Shown here piece after piece: positions 45,758 to 53,380 of a stretch of DNA of 53,380 nucleotides (within the stretch, counting starts at the first letter, position 1; the number at the start of each line of letters is the position of its first letter). The notes below the pieces were generated by a model, which saw only the letters and a program-made list of their open reading frames with translations, was not told where the DNA came from and did no database searches. Source of the DNA: Verrucomicrobiota bacterium (lineage in GTDB: Bacteria; Verrucomicrobiota; Verrucomicrobiia; Chthoniobacterales; Terrimicrobiaceae); NCBI GenBank assembly GCA_026398275.1, contig JAPLTF010000037.1, forward strand, positions 1 to 53,380, in the 5' to 3' direction. The position numbers and the translations under genes are program-made.

Positions 45758-45870
45758 TAGAGCGGTTTCCGTTTTACTGCCGCGGCGCTGTGCCGCCGCG
45801 CCGGGAGAACGCCCCGACACAGCGGGGCGGCTACAATTTCTGCGGCTACGACATTATTTAAACCGCTCTA
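45758..45870 (-). mobile_element. MITE-like element with 11-bp terminal inverted repeats
   Basis: TAGAGCGGTTT (45758-45768) and AAACCGCTCTA (45860-45870) are perfect inverted ends of a 113-bp segment with no coding capacity. Internal GC-rich palindromes (GCCGCGGCGC-TGTGC-CGCCGCG and CCCCG-ACACAG-CGGGG) are present. Both ends carry TA, which would fit an IS630/Tc1-like TA target duplication. The stop codon (TAG on the minus strand, 45870-45868) of the GT2 gene is in the right arm. The adjacent 45620-45757 has no gene. Confidence 0.65.
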
Positions 45871-47025
45871 GTCTCCCCCGCGCTTCCGCGGAAACATCCG
45901 GCGCTCGCGCAGGAGGTGGAGGAGCCCGAAGTAGAATCCCGCCAGCACTGTTTGTCCCGCGAAGATCAGCCCGATCTCAAGGAACGCCAGCAGCCCGGTC
46001 GGAAAGATGCCGGTTTCCGGTGAGCGGAACCGGACCTGCACGACGATGCCGGTGATGACGCAAAGCAGGGCGAGCAAAAATCCAATGATGACGAAGCGCT
46101 CGAGGGTTCCGCGGTTTTGCAGAAGATAGAATTTTGTGCCCGGCGGGTGAAGGCTCGACTCAATGGCGATAAACTTGGCAAAGATCGCCAGCAGGATCGC
46201 CTGGTATCCGAGCACGGTGGCGACGGTGGAAAAAATGTGCGCCAATCCCGTCCAGGCCGCAGGGATCATGTTCAGGGTGGCCGCAGCAAGCGCAACAAAC
46301 CCTGCGGTGGCGAGGATGATGCCGGGGATGCCGAACGTCCAGCGGGGGCTCATCAGAAGATAGAGCCGGAGGCTTCTCCAGCCGTCGCGATAGGTTTTCA
46401 GGTGGGGCTTGCGGTTGCGGCCATCGGGCGAGAGCGTGGTCGGCACCTCGGTGATCTTCAGCTCGTAAAGCTCCGCCTTGATGAGCATCTCCAGGGCGAA
46501 CTCCATGCCCGTGCTCTGGATGCTGAGCCTTGTCACGGCCAGCTTGCGGAAGCCGCGCAGGCCGCAGTAGAAATCGTGGCAAACGACATTTCCGTAAATC
46601 CTCCGCCCCAGGGCGCTGAGCATCGGATTGCCCACGTATCTGTGCATGAACGGCATCGCCCCTTTGGAGATTCCGCCCTGAAAGCGGTTTCCCATGACCA
46701 GGTCAAACCCCTCGCGGAGCTTGTCCACAAACGGCTGGAGGGCGAGGAAGTTGTAGCTGTCGTCGCAGTCGCCCATGATGACGAAGGTTCCCTTTGCCTC
46801 GTGAATTCCGGCGGAAAGAGCGGCTCCATATCCCCTGGCCGGGACATTCACGACACGCGCTCCGAGCTCCCCTGCGATCCGGGGCGACCCATCCGTGCTG
46901 CCGTTGTCGGCGACGATGACCTCGCCGTCGATGCCGCTCGATTGGAGAAACGCCAGCGCCTTTTCCACGCATGCAGGAAGCGTTGTCGCCTCGTTGAGGC
47001 ATGGCATGACAATGCTGAGTTCCAT
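45868..47025 (-). CDS. GT2-family polyprenyl-phosphate sugar transferase-like membrane protein
   Basis: The protein has about 385 residues. The GT2 domain shows S-I-V-M-P-C-L-N-E, V-I-V-A-D-N-G-S-T-D-G-S, V-I-M-G-D-C-D-D-S-Y-N-F and N-R-F-Q-G-G, as in dolichyl/undecaprenyl-phosphate hexose synthases (GtrB/ArnC-like). Four C-terminal membrane spans follow (TFGIPGIILATAGFVALAAA and later segments). Such proteins make a lipid-linked sugar donor at the cytoplasmic face. I chose the ATG at 47025 (M-E-L-S-I-V-M-P) instead of the far start at 47193. The last residues, R-G-G-D, are followed by a TAG that lies in the MITE-like element. The GT39-like gene nearby could use the lipid-linked sugar. Confidence 0.85.
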   Translation of the reverse strand: MELSIVMPCLNEATTLPACVEKALAFLQSSGIDGEVIVADNGSTDGSPRIAGELGARVVNVPARGYGAALSAGIHEAKGTFVIMGDCDDSYNFLALQPFVDKLREGFDLVMGNRFQGGISKGAMPFMHRYVGNPMLSALGRRIYGNVVCHDFYCGLRGFRKLAVTRLSIQSTGMEFALEMLIKAELYELKITEVPTTLSPDGRNRKPHLKTYRDGWRSLRLYLLMSPRWTFGIPGIILATAGFVALAAATLNMIPAAWTGLAHIFSTVATVLGYQAILLAIFAKFIAIESSLHPPGTKFYLLQNRGTLERFVIIGFLLALLCVITGIVVQVRFRSPETGIFPTGLLAFLEIGLIFAGQTVLAGFYFGLLHLLRERRMFPRKRGGD

Positions 47026-47113
47026 GGGGCCTAGCGAATCAGAACAGATTTGATCGTCCGATACAATCCCCGATGGGCGAGCATGCCGGTTGAGGTTCCA
47101 GCGGGCGATGCGA

Positions 47114-47181
47114 GGTAGGGGCGGGCCTCCGGACCGACCGCGGAAAGAGACTTCGGCGGGCCGGGGACGTCCCTCCCTGCC
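47114..47181. repeat. REP-like GC-rich palindromic repeat
   Basis: GGTAGGG (47114-47120) and CCCTGCC (47175-47181) form inverted arms with one G-T pair around a GC-rich spacer (GCGGGCC, then CGGGCCGGGG). It lies in the 202-bp gap between two minus-strand genes, where I see no gene. Similar G-G-T-A-G-G-G-G-C-G-G-G-C-C-T words occur, to my knowledge, in repeats of this phylum. Confidence 0.5.
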
Positions 47182-47227
47182 AAAAAATGGCATTCAACCC
47201 CACCTCAGATTGGATCACACCTGCGGG

Positions 47228-49135
47228 TCACGGATCGATGTGGTAGATGACGACATTCGCGGAGGGCAGGAACTCCATCGTCGAGTTCTGCAGCCGCGGG
47301 AAGATGTTCAGGTTTTTTCCGATCCTCCCGTCCGGGTTGGCGAAGCGGTAGAAAAATCCGAGCCAGAAATCCTTCATCCGGGTGGCGGAGACGCCGCGGA
47401 AAATCGGGGAGCGCTTCGCTTCCTCCATGAATTTCACGCGGAATTCCATCAGCTGCATCCGCATTTTTCCGACGACGGGATCGAGGAAATCCGGGAGTGC
47501 CGGGGCGGGCGGGGTCGGGAGCCCGTCCTTGGCGAGTTCCTCCATCGCGATCTTTGTCCAGACGAGTGCGCGAAGTTCCTGCGCCTGTTCCGGCGTGACC
47601 GGGACGCCCGCCGCCGCCGCGGCGAAGCGGATGTCGGACTCGTCGGGAAACATCCACTCCATTTCGGACTCGATGAAAACCATCGGCTTTTGGAAGGAGG
47701 CGAAGAACGATTTCCGCACAGGGGCCACGCTCTGGACCGGGAGCCCGGTATAATACGTGAGGGTGAGGTGATCGTTGGGCGACGCGTAGAAGCGGGTGCC
47801 GTCGACGAAGGGATTTTTTTGCAGCGCCTCGATGACGGCGGAAATCCCCGGCCTGCTTCCTGACACCGAGGGATTTTCCAGGAGCGCCAGCCTTCCGCGG
47901 GCGGCGAGAAAGCCCGCCATCACCACGACGGCAAGCACCGCCGCGCGGCGCGGGGGGATTCCCCGCAGGAGGTCCGAGGTGAGCATCGCCAGCACCAGGA
48001 CATACGGTGTCCACAGGATGAGCGAGAGCCGCTCGTAAAAGAAACTCGCCGCCGGGACCACGATGTGGAATGTGGCGTAGCCGATGGCGAGCCACGCAAA
48101 CAGTGCGAGGTAGATTTTTCCGTGCTCCCGGACGACGGAATGGAAGCGGGCTGGAAACCATGCGGGCCGCAACCGGCCGAGGATCAGAATCAATGCCACG
48201 CCGGCCAGAAGGGCGAGCTGATCCGGGCGGTTGAGCGTGTAGGCGAGCCAGTCGGAAAACGAGTCGAAGAGCTTGTTGGCCTTGGGGACATGGGATGCGG
48301 TCGAGAGAAAACCCGAAAGCAGGATCCACGGAGCAACAAGACCAGCGCAGACCGCGCCCGCGCCCAGGGATTTGTAAAACCACTGCCGGTGCCGGATCAC
48401 TGCGGGAACGGTCACGATCGCCGCAAGGGCAAAGATCATCGCGGAAAGCTGGTGCGTGTGAAAAAGCAGCGCCTCCGCAAATCCCAGGAGCAGGAAGTCG
48501 CGCCACCTTCCCCGCCGGACCATGCGCAGCAGGCACCACGCCGCGAAGGCGGTCATCAAAAGCGTCATGGAATAATACCGGGCCTGGTATCCGAAATCGA
48601 CGGTCTTCGCATTGAACGCCATGAGGGTGAGCGCGGCAAAGCCGGCGGCCGCTCCGCCGAGTTCGCAGCCGAGCGAGTAGATGATCAGCATGCAGAGCGC
48701 GGCGCAGACGATGGCCGGGATTCTCGGGGCGACCGTCCTCAGGGCGATCTCGTCAGCGCTGTGCCGGACTGCGGGAGGCTCCGACGGATGATCCGGCCGC
48801 AGGCCGAAGAGCGCCTGGGAAGCGGCGATGGCGTAGAGCGGGAGCCAGCCGTGGTAGACGGCCAGCCCCTGCGGGGAGTAGCTGCTGTCGCGGAATTCGT
48901 ATTCCGGGTTTCCGTCCCATGGCTCGGTGAGCGTGTTCTCGTAGATCGGGATGCCGAGGTATTCATTGAGCGGCAGCCCGCGATCGAGGATCGTCAGGGC
49001 GTTGATCCCCGACTCCGCCTCGTCGCACCACAGCCCGGTCCGGTTCATCCAATCGACCCGCAGCGTCACGCCTGCCAGGATGATCGCCCCCGCGAGGAGG
49101 GAAGCGAAGTGCCTGCGGAGAAACGGGTCTGCCAT
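47228..49135 (-). CDS. GT39/ArnT-like membrane glycosyltransferase
   Basis: The protein has about 635 residues. It has some 10-12 membrane spans in the first 430 residues and a C-terminal soluble domain. The first periplasmic loop has the acidic pair L-W-C-D-E-A-E-S-G-I-N-A, the D-E hallmark of GT-C enzymes using a polyprenyl-phosphate sugar donor. G-Y-Q-A-R-Y-Y-S-M-T-L-L matches the R-x-Y pattern in GT39 proteins. It probably transfers a sugar to lipid or protein on the periplasmic side, perhaps from the donor made by the GT2 protein downstream. The start is M-A-D-P-F at 49135 with GAGGG 8 nt upstream; M-P-M-A at 49141 is the alternative. It follows the barrel gene by 11 nt. Confidence 0.8.
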   Translation of the reverse strand: MADPFLRRHFASLLAGAIILAGVTLRVDWMNRTGLWCDEAESGINALTILDRGLPLNEYLGIPIYENTLTEPWDGNPEYEFRDSSYSPQGLAVYHGWLPLYAIAASQALFGLRPDHPSEPPAVRHSADEIALRTVAPRIPAIVCAALCMLIIYSLGCELGGAAAGFAALTLMAFNAKTVDFGYQARYYSMTLLMTAFAAWCLLRMVRRGRWRDFLLLGFAEALLFHTHQLSAMIFALAAIVTVPAVIRHRQWFYKSLGAGAVCAGLVAPWILLSGFLSTASHVPKANKLFDSFSDWLAYTLNRPDQLALLAGVALILILGRLRPAWFPARFHSVVREHGKIYLALFAWLAIGYATFHIVVPAASFFYERLSLILWTPYVLVLAMLTSDLLRGIPPRRAAVLAVVVMAGFLAARGRLALLENPSVSGSRPGISAVIEALQKNPFVDGTRFYASPNDHLTLTYYTGLPVQSVAPVRKSFFASFQKPMVFIESEMEWMFPDESDIRFAAAAAGVPVTPEQAQELRALVWTKIAMEELAKDGLPTPPAPALPDFLDPVVGKMRMQLMEFRVKFMEEAKRSPIFRGVSATRMKDFWLGFFYRFANPDGRIGKNLNIFPRLQNSTMEFLPSANVVIYHIDP

Positions 49136-49146
49136 CGGCATGTCCC

Positions 49147-50808
49147 TCAGAATCTCATCCCGAGCGACATGCCGCTGGTGTTGCTCATGTAGTTGTTCCC
49201 CTGCGTGTCGTTCATCTTTTGCTGGAGGTTGTTGAAGAGCCTGAGGTTCACCTCGTCGGTGAGCATGTAGGAAACCGACAGGTTGGCCTGCACGAAATTG
49301 AACGTCCCGGTGTTCTGCCCCGACAGCGACACATTTTCCACCCGGCCGGCGGAGAGCCCGCCATCCAGCGTGGTGGTGTGGGACAACCTCCACGATGCCG
49401 CAGTTTCCACGCTGGTCGTGATCTGCAGGTTTCCCGAGTTGAAGGCATCCATGTCCACGCTCCGGAAAAACCGCAGCGAGACATAAGTTTTCGACGACGC
49501 TCTGTAGATGGCGGAGAGGTTGATGACCGAAGTCGAGGCCGAGGACGAGCCGCCGGCGGTCGAGCTCGACTGGCGGAACTCCAGCCCGCCCTCGCCCCGG
49601 ATGACAATCTTCGATGTCGGATTGTAGAGCAGGCGCAGCAGGAAGGATTCCGAGGTGGTCATTCCCGTGGCCGAATAAAAATAGCTCAGGGCCATTCCCG
49701 CGCCGACAGTCGTCTTGCTGGAATACTTGTAGTCGACCGAGGCATTGAGCGTTCCCTGGAACTGCTTCCCGCCGGGGTTCGAGTCTGTCACTCCCCCGCT
49801 GAAGCTCAGAATCGCATCGGTTTTTCGTGTGAGCGCATAGCCGCCGAAGATCTGGACGAAGACCGCCTTTTGCTGCGACTGGCCCTGGCTGTTGAGGAAG
49901 AGTCCGCTCTGGGCGAGGTAGCTGGCATCGAGGCCGACCCGCAGCTTCGACCAGCGGTAGCGCGAGCTGAACATAAACGCCTGGTTCACCGAGTTGAGCT
50001 GCTTGTATTTGGCATACTGGAGGACGCTCGGGGACCAGAGAAATTGCATGGTCCCCTTTTTTCCGGTCTCCAGATAGACCGTCGGTTGCAGGGTCATGAT
50101 CATGTCCGCCCGGGGATTCTTGCTCGCGCCGAAGACGTTGTTGTTGTAGGCGGCCGAGGCCTCCACCGACACGCCGTAGCGGACGCGGCTGTTGCCGATG
50201 GAAAACGACCGCTTGGCGTTGAGGAAGCGGGGGGCTCCGATGGTTCCGAGCGGGCGGTTCTGCGGCGATGGGCCGAAGGCTTCCATGGGCAGGCCGGTCA
50301 TCGAGGGGCCTGCGATGTTTGGGATTTCGAGCGAGGGGAGCTGCTGGTTCGGCGCGGCGAGCGGGGCCGCCTCGAGCCCGGTTTGCAGAGAGGGAGCAGC
50401 GAGGTTTGGGGTGCTGAGGTCCGCCTCCAAGGGTTTCGTGTAGGCGGAACCGCTGCCGTCGCCAACCACTCCGGGAAAGGCGCGGCCTTGGAACAGGTCA
50501 TTGCCGTCAATGATCGGCGGGCCGAAGTCCGGCTCCTTTGCCAGCTTGAGAGATTCAAGGCCATCCAGGACATTCGGAGTGCCGGGCGGGGGTGCGGCGG
50601 TTGACGAGGCGGTGCCGCTGGCATCCGGCGATCCGTTCGTCGTTGCGGTTGACGAGGCTGACGGCTGTTCCGGCGCAGCGGCCGACTGCGCGAGGGCGGG
50701 CACTGCAAACGCAAGACAAAGCGCCAGCGCAGCGCATGAGATCAGCAGCGCCTCTGTGCGGGCGCTACGGCCTTTGAGCGACAGGAAACACATTGCGTGT
50801 GCACGCAT
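49147..50808 (-). CDS. outer-membrane beta-barrel protein of the polysaccharide locus
   Basis: The protein has about 553 residues. It has a signal peptide (L-L-I-S-C-A-A-L-A-L-C-L-A-F-A-V-P-A-L-A-Q), a Pro/Ala/Ser-rich linker to ~residue 190, and then alternating amphipathic strands (R-V-R-Y-G-V-S-V-E-A-S, T-L-N-A-S-V-D-Y-K-Y-S). The C-terminus ends in M-S-L-G-M-R-F, the aromatic end expected for BAM-dependent barrels. It resembles barrel proteins found in polysaccharide loci (BBP2-like). A role in exporting or shaping polysaccharide is inferred from its position between a Wzc-like gene and a GT gene. The ATG at 50808 is preferred over the long extension to 51027, which overlaps the previous gene. 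Confidence 0.75.
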   Translation of the reverse strand: MRAHAMCFLSLKGRSARTEALLISCAALALCLAFAVPALAQSAAAPEQPSASSTATTNGSPDASGTASSTAAPPPGTPNVLDGLESLKLAKEPDFGPPIIDGNDLFQGRAFPGVVGDGSGSAYTKPLEADLSTPNLAAPSLQTGLEAAPLAAPNQQLPSLEIPNIAGPSMTGLPMEAFGPSPQNRPLGTIGAPRFLNAKRSFSIGNSRVRYGVSVEASAAYNNNVFGASKNPRADMIMTLQPTVYLETGKKGTMQFLWSPSVLQYAKYKQLNSVNQAFMFSSRYRWSKLRVGLDASYLAQSGLFLNSQGQSQQKAVFVQIFGGYALTRKTDAILSFSGGVTDSNPGGKQFQGTLNASVDYKYSSKTTVGAGMALSYFYSATGMTTSESFLLRLLYNPTSKIVIRGEGGLEFRQSSSTAGGSSSASTSVINLSAIYRASSKTYVSLRFFRSVDMDAFNSGNLQITTSVETAASWRLSHTTTLDGGLSAGRVENVSLSGQNTGTFNFVQANLSVSYMLTDEVNLRLFNNLQQKMNDTQGNNYMSNTSGMSLGMRF

Positions 50809-50815
50809 GGCCGGG

Positions 50816-53356
50816 TCAGGGGGCTTTGCGCCAGGTTTCCGCGGCGTGAAGCATTTTGGTGCTGGCCTGATCCTCGGTGAGGCCCGCCTGGACGAGGCGC
50901 TTGAGCAACTCCTGGAACATGCGGTTTCGCTCCTGGCCGGCCGCGGAGGCATCGTGCCGGGTATTGATGGAAAGTTCGTTTCGCCAGATTTTGAGCGTGA
51001 GCAGGAGCTGCTGCCGGGCCTGCTCATGGGTCATTCCTGAGGATTTGAGCAGGGTGATGAGCTCGCCGAAGATTTTCCGGCGGACGGCACCTTCGTCCGA
51101 GGCGTCCCGCCGCTCGTCGAGAGCGGGAACGAACACGCACCCGCAGGAGCATTTCCGCTTCATGTTTCTGACAGGGCCCACGGAGGTTCCGCCTTCATCT
51201 GTGGTCTGCGCCAGGCATGCGGAAAGGCTGGCGTAGGATTTGCCGCAGGCCGGACAGGAAATCCCGGAAGCAACGCTCATCGCGGGCTGGTAGTCAGGCT
51301 CCAGGCCCGCCAGCGGGCTATGGAAGGGCCGCGGGGCGAAATTGAGCACGACGCCCGAAATCCGCGCAGCGGAGCGACGCAGCAGCTCGAGCGCCCGCTT
51401 CGAGGCGGCCTTCGGGGTTTTTCCCGAGCGGATGACGAGGCAGACAAACGGGAACAGCCGGGCAAACGAGAGCGTGTCGCTTACGATTGCGACCGGAGCC
51501 GAATCCACGACGATCTTATCATAGAGCGGCTTCGCTTCGGTGAGAAAATCGAGAATTCCCTGCCGGGTGATCGTCTCCGCAGGGAACGGGCAGGGGGTTC
51601 CGGCCGAGACGATGTCCAGATTCGGCAGCGTGGTCGAGTGGATGGCACTGGGGAGTCCGCACTCCCGCTGGAGGAAGTTTGAGAGGCCGTCGCGGCCTCC
51701 GTTTCCGAAGACGATTCTCTCCAGCGAGGGCTGCCGGAGGTCGGCATCGACCAGCAGCGTCCGCTGCCCGGCCTGCGCCATGGCCACGGCCAGGTTGACG
51801 GCGCAGAACGACTTGCCCTCGTCCTCCACGGCGCTCGCAATCAGGATGAAATTTCCGGCCTCCTCCTCCTCGAGCACACGCAGGGCCGCGCGCAGCGAGC
51901 GGATCCCCTCCGCCGTGCTGGAGAACTTGTCCGTGATGGCGGGGCAATTTTCCCATGAGGAACCGGCGGGGTTGTCCTGCGGGGCGTCCTTTGTCGGAGA
52001 ATATTCCGGGATGGCGCTGAGCACGGACAGTCCGAGGAGCTGCTCGGCTTCCTCGGGCGATTTGATGCTCGAGTCCAGCTGCATGAGGAGAAAAATGATG
52101 CCGAACCCGGCGGCGAGGGAGGCGACCAGGGCGGCCCCGAGAAGCTTGAGCGCCTTCGATCCGGAGGGGACTCCCGGGCCGGCGGGGTTGACAACCTGAA
52201 GGAGGACCGGCTGGCTGCGCGCCTGGCTGAGCTCCTCGGTCAGGCGCTTGATGGCGGAATCGTAGGCCTGGCGGTCGGCGTCGATCTGCCTTTGCAAAAC
52301 GTTCGACGGAACCGAGAGGTCGCGGACCTGGATCACCTTCTCTTCCTGCAATGCCCGCTCCTTGAGGAGCCCCTCCTCCTTTTTTCTGGCCCCGGCGAGC
52401 GCGGACTCCGCCAGCTTCGGAGCCGAGAGGATCGCGGCCCGGAGTGAGGCCTGCAGTTCCTTGAGCTCGGACTGCGCCTGCCGCATGTAGGGGTTGTCCT
52501 CGCGGTAGCGGAGCGCCAGCTTGGCGAGCTTGTTGTTGCTCTCCGCGATCTGGGCGTTCAGCGAGACGATTGAGGGCATCCTCTGGACGCTGTCGATCTT
52601 GATGAGCTTGTCGGGGTCATCCTGGCAGCCCTGGATCTGGGCCATGTCGCTTTCAATCCGCAGCCTCTCCGTCTTGGCCTCGGTGCTCCGCGAGTCGAGT
52701 TCCTTGAGCTGGTTGGCAACGATGTTCATGTCCCCGTCGATCGATACGTTTCTCAGCGTGCGCGTGTAGGTATTGCGCTTCTCCTCGGAGGTCCGGAGGT
52801 TTTCCTCCATCTTTTTCACCTCGTCCTTGAGGTAGCGGATGTTGACGCCCACGGCCGAGATCCTCTGGTCGCGGTCGTATTCGATCCCCTGGTCCACGAT
52901 CATGTTGCAGATCCGCTGGGCCATGATGGGATCCGGGTTGGTGAACGAGATCTGGATCAGCCGTGTGTCCTGGATGAGATGGACCGCGCTTTCCTTCATC
53001 AGGTAGCCCGCGATGGCGTCGTCATTGAGCTTGCTGAGCGGCCAGCCGCCGAGCGTGAGTGAGTCGAGTCCGGCGGATTTGATCTCCTGCACGACGCGTT
53101 TGATGAGCATCGGGTTGACGAAACTTTTCTCAAGGGTCTTGAGGTCTTCGGGATAGGGCGCTCCCTCCACCGTGAGGGGGCTGTTGCTGAGCGAGATCGC
53201 AGCAGTCGAGGAGCGGCGCTCAATTTTGAGGTCGGAGGTTGCCACGAATTCCGGCTTGGAAATTTTGACCAGATAGACGCCGACACCGATGCCGATCAGG
53301 AGGCAGGCGACCGGGATCCACCAGAGCCTCAGGGAGGTCCGCAGGAAGCCCGCCAT
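50816..53356 (-). CDS. Wzc/ExoP-like chain-length and BY-kinase-like protein with unusual C-terminus
   Basis: The protein has 846 residues. The Wzz-like part has a span at ~11-30, a periplasmic coiled-coil region and a span at ~403-425 after a Pro-rich motif (P-A-G-P-G-V-P-S-G-S-K). The ATPase part has E-D-E-G-K-S (511-516), L-L-V-D-A-D-L-R (534-541) and I-V-V-D-S-A-P (615-621) as Walker A, A' and B. Residues 701-704 (C-P-A-C) and 736-740 (C-S-C-G-C) look like a zinc site. Two similar helical units (759-795, 810-845) follow. No tyrosine cluster is present. It likely controls chain length. The N-terminus could extend beyond the right window edge, because the frame is still open. Confidence 0.8.
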   Translation of the reverse strand: MAGFLRTSLRLWWIPVACLLIGIGVGVYLVKISKPEFVATSDLKIERRSSTAAISLSNSPLTVEGAPYPEDLKTLEKSFVNPMLIKRVVQEIKSAGLDSLTLGGWPLSKLNDDAIAGYLMKESAVHLIQDTRLIQISFTNPDPIMAQRICNMIVDQGIEYDRDQRISAVGVNIRYLKDEVKKMEENLRTSEEKRNTYTRTLRNVSIDGDMNIVANQLKELDSRSTEAKTERLRIESDMAQIQGCQDDPDKLIKIDSVQRMPSIVSLNAQIAESNNKLAKLALRYREDNPYMRQAQSELKELQASLRAAILSAPKLAESALAGARKKEEGLLKERALQEEKVIQVRDLSVPSNVLQRQIDADRQAYDSAIKRLTEELSQARSQPVLLQVVNPAGPGVPSGSKALKLLGAALVASLAAGFGIIFLLMQLDSSIKSPEEAEQLLGLSVLSAIPEYSPTKDAPQDNPAGSSWENCPAITDKFSSTAEGIRSLRAALRVLEEEEAGNFILIASAVEDEGKSFCAVNLAVAMAQAGQRTLLVDADLRQPSLERIVFGNGGRDGLSNFLQRECGLPSAIHSTTLPNLDIVSAGTPCPFPAETITRQGILDFLTEAKPLYDKIVVDSAPVAIVSDTLSFARLFPFVCLVIRSGKTPKAASKRALELLRRSAARISGVVLNFAPRPFHSPLAGLEPDYQPAMSVASGISCPACGKSYASLSACLAQTTDEGGTSVGPVRNMKRKCSCGCVFVPALDERRDASDEGAVRRKIFGELITLLKSSGMTHEQARQQLLLTLKIWRNELSINTRHDASAAGQERNRMFQELLKRLVQAGLTEDQASTKMLHAAETWRKAP

Positions 53357-53380
53357 GTCGAATGCCGCCGCTCCGCTTCC

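Overview
The window looks like a chromosomal segment of a GC-rich member of the Verrucomicrobiota, probably the Chthoniobacterales/Terrimicrobium side. This is an inference from gene content: a PEP-CTERM protein, a pseudopilin with the H-x9-DG tail, two GH78-type rhamnosidase-like enzymes, a LacI regulator next to glycosidases, two PilT-type ATPases and REP-like GC-rich palindromes. No rRNA gene is present to settle it.

Region 1 (1-13262) is an accessory polysaccharide-use island. It holds the N-terminus of an ISL3-like transposase at the left edge, a GH78-like rhamnosidase (-), a LacI-family regulator with candidate operators, two tandem paralogous secreted proteins (only the first with a PEP-CTERM anchor), two clan GH-A-like glycosidases, a pseudopilin, a second GH78-like enzyme and an MFS sugar-type transporter. 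The island is scarred: a perfect 131-bp inverted repeat copies an N-terminal rhamnosidase fragment across about 7 kb, the second rhamnosidase seems to lack about 20 residues at the repeat edge, and one glycosidase runs out of frame into the tail of a lost pseudopilin.

Region 2 (13467-19684) holds a fused FAD/Fe-S hydroxyacid dehydrogenase (YdiJ type) and a large membrane protein built of 38-residue coiled-coil repeats plus C-terminal TPRs.

Region 3 (19826-33683) is an exopolysaccharide or lipopolysaccharide locus. It has a WcaJ-type initiating phosphoglycosyltransferase, a tightly coupled minus-strand run of five GT4 enzymes behind an O-antigen ligase/polymerase-like membrane protein, and two further GT4 enzymes. 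A thyA-folA pair sits beside a GT1 enzyme. One GT4 gene carries REP-like palindromes in frame in its inter-domain linker.

Region 4 (33753-45619) is mostly housekeeping: an MsbA-like ABC exporter whose 3' end runs through an antisense tRNA-Lys(CUU), a small winged-helix-like protein, two PilT-type ATPases, type III pantothenate kinase, an OmpA-domain protein, GlnD and an FtsX-type permease. The last three overlap by 4 nt each.

Region 5 (45758-53380) returns to envelope polysaccharide: a MITE-like element that supplies the stop codon of a GT2 gene, a GT39-like membrane glycosyltransferase, an outer-membrane beta-barrel protein and a Wzc-like chain-length/ATPase protein. The Wzc-like tail has a cysteine pair/cluster and a duplicated helical motif where a tyrosine cluster would be expected.

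Regions 3 and 5 together offer initiation, chain extension, ligation/polymerisation, chain-length control and an outer-membrane protein. A dedicated Wzx flippase and a Wza-type lipoprotein were not recognised, and no exosortase for the PEP-CTERM protein is in the window.
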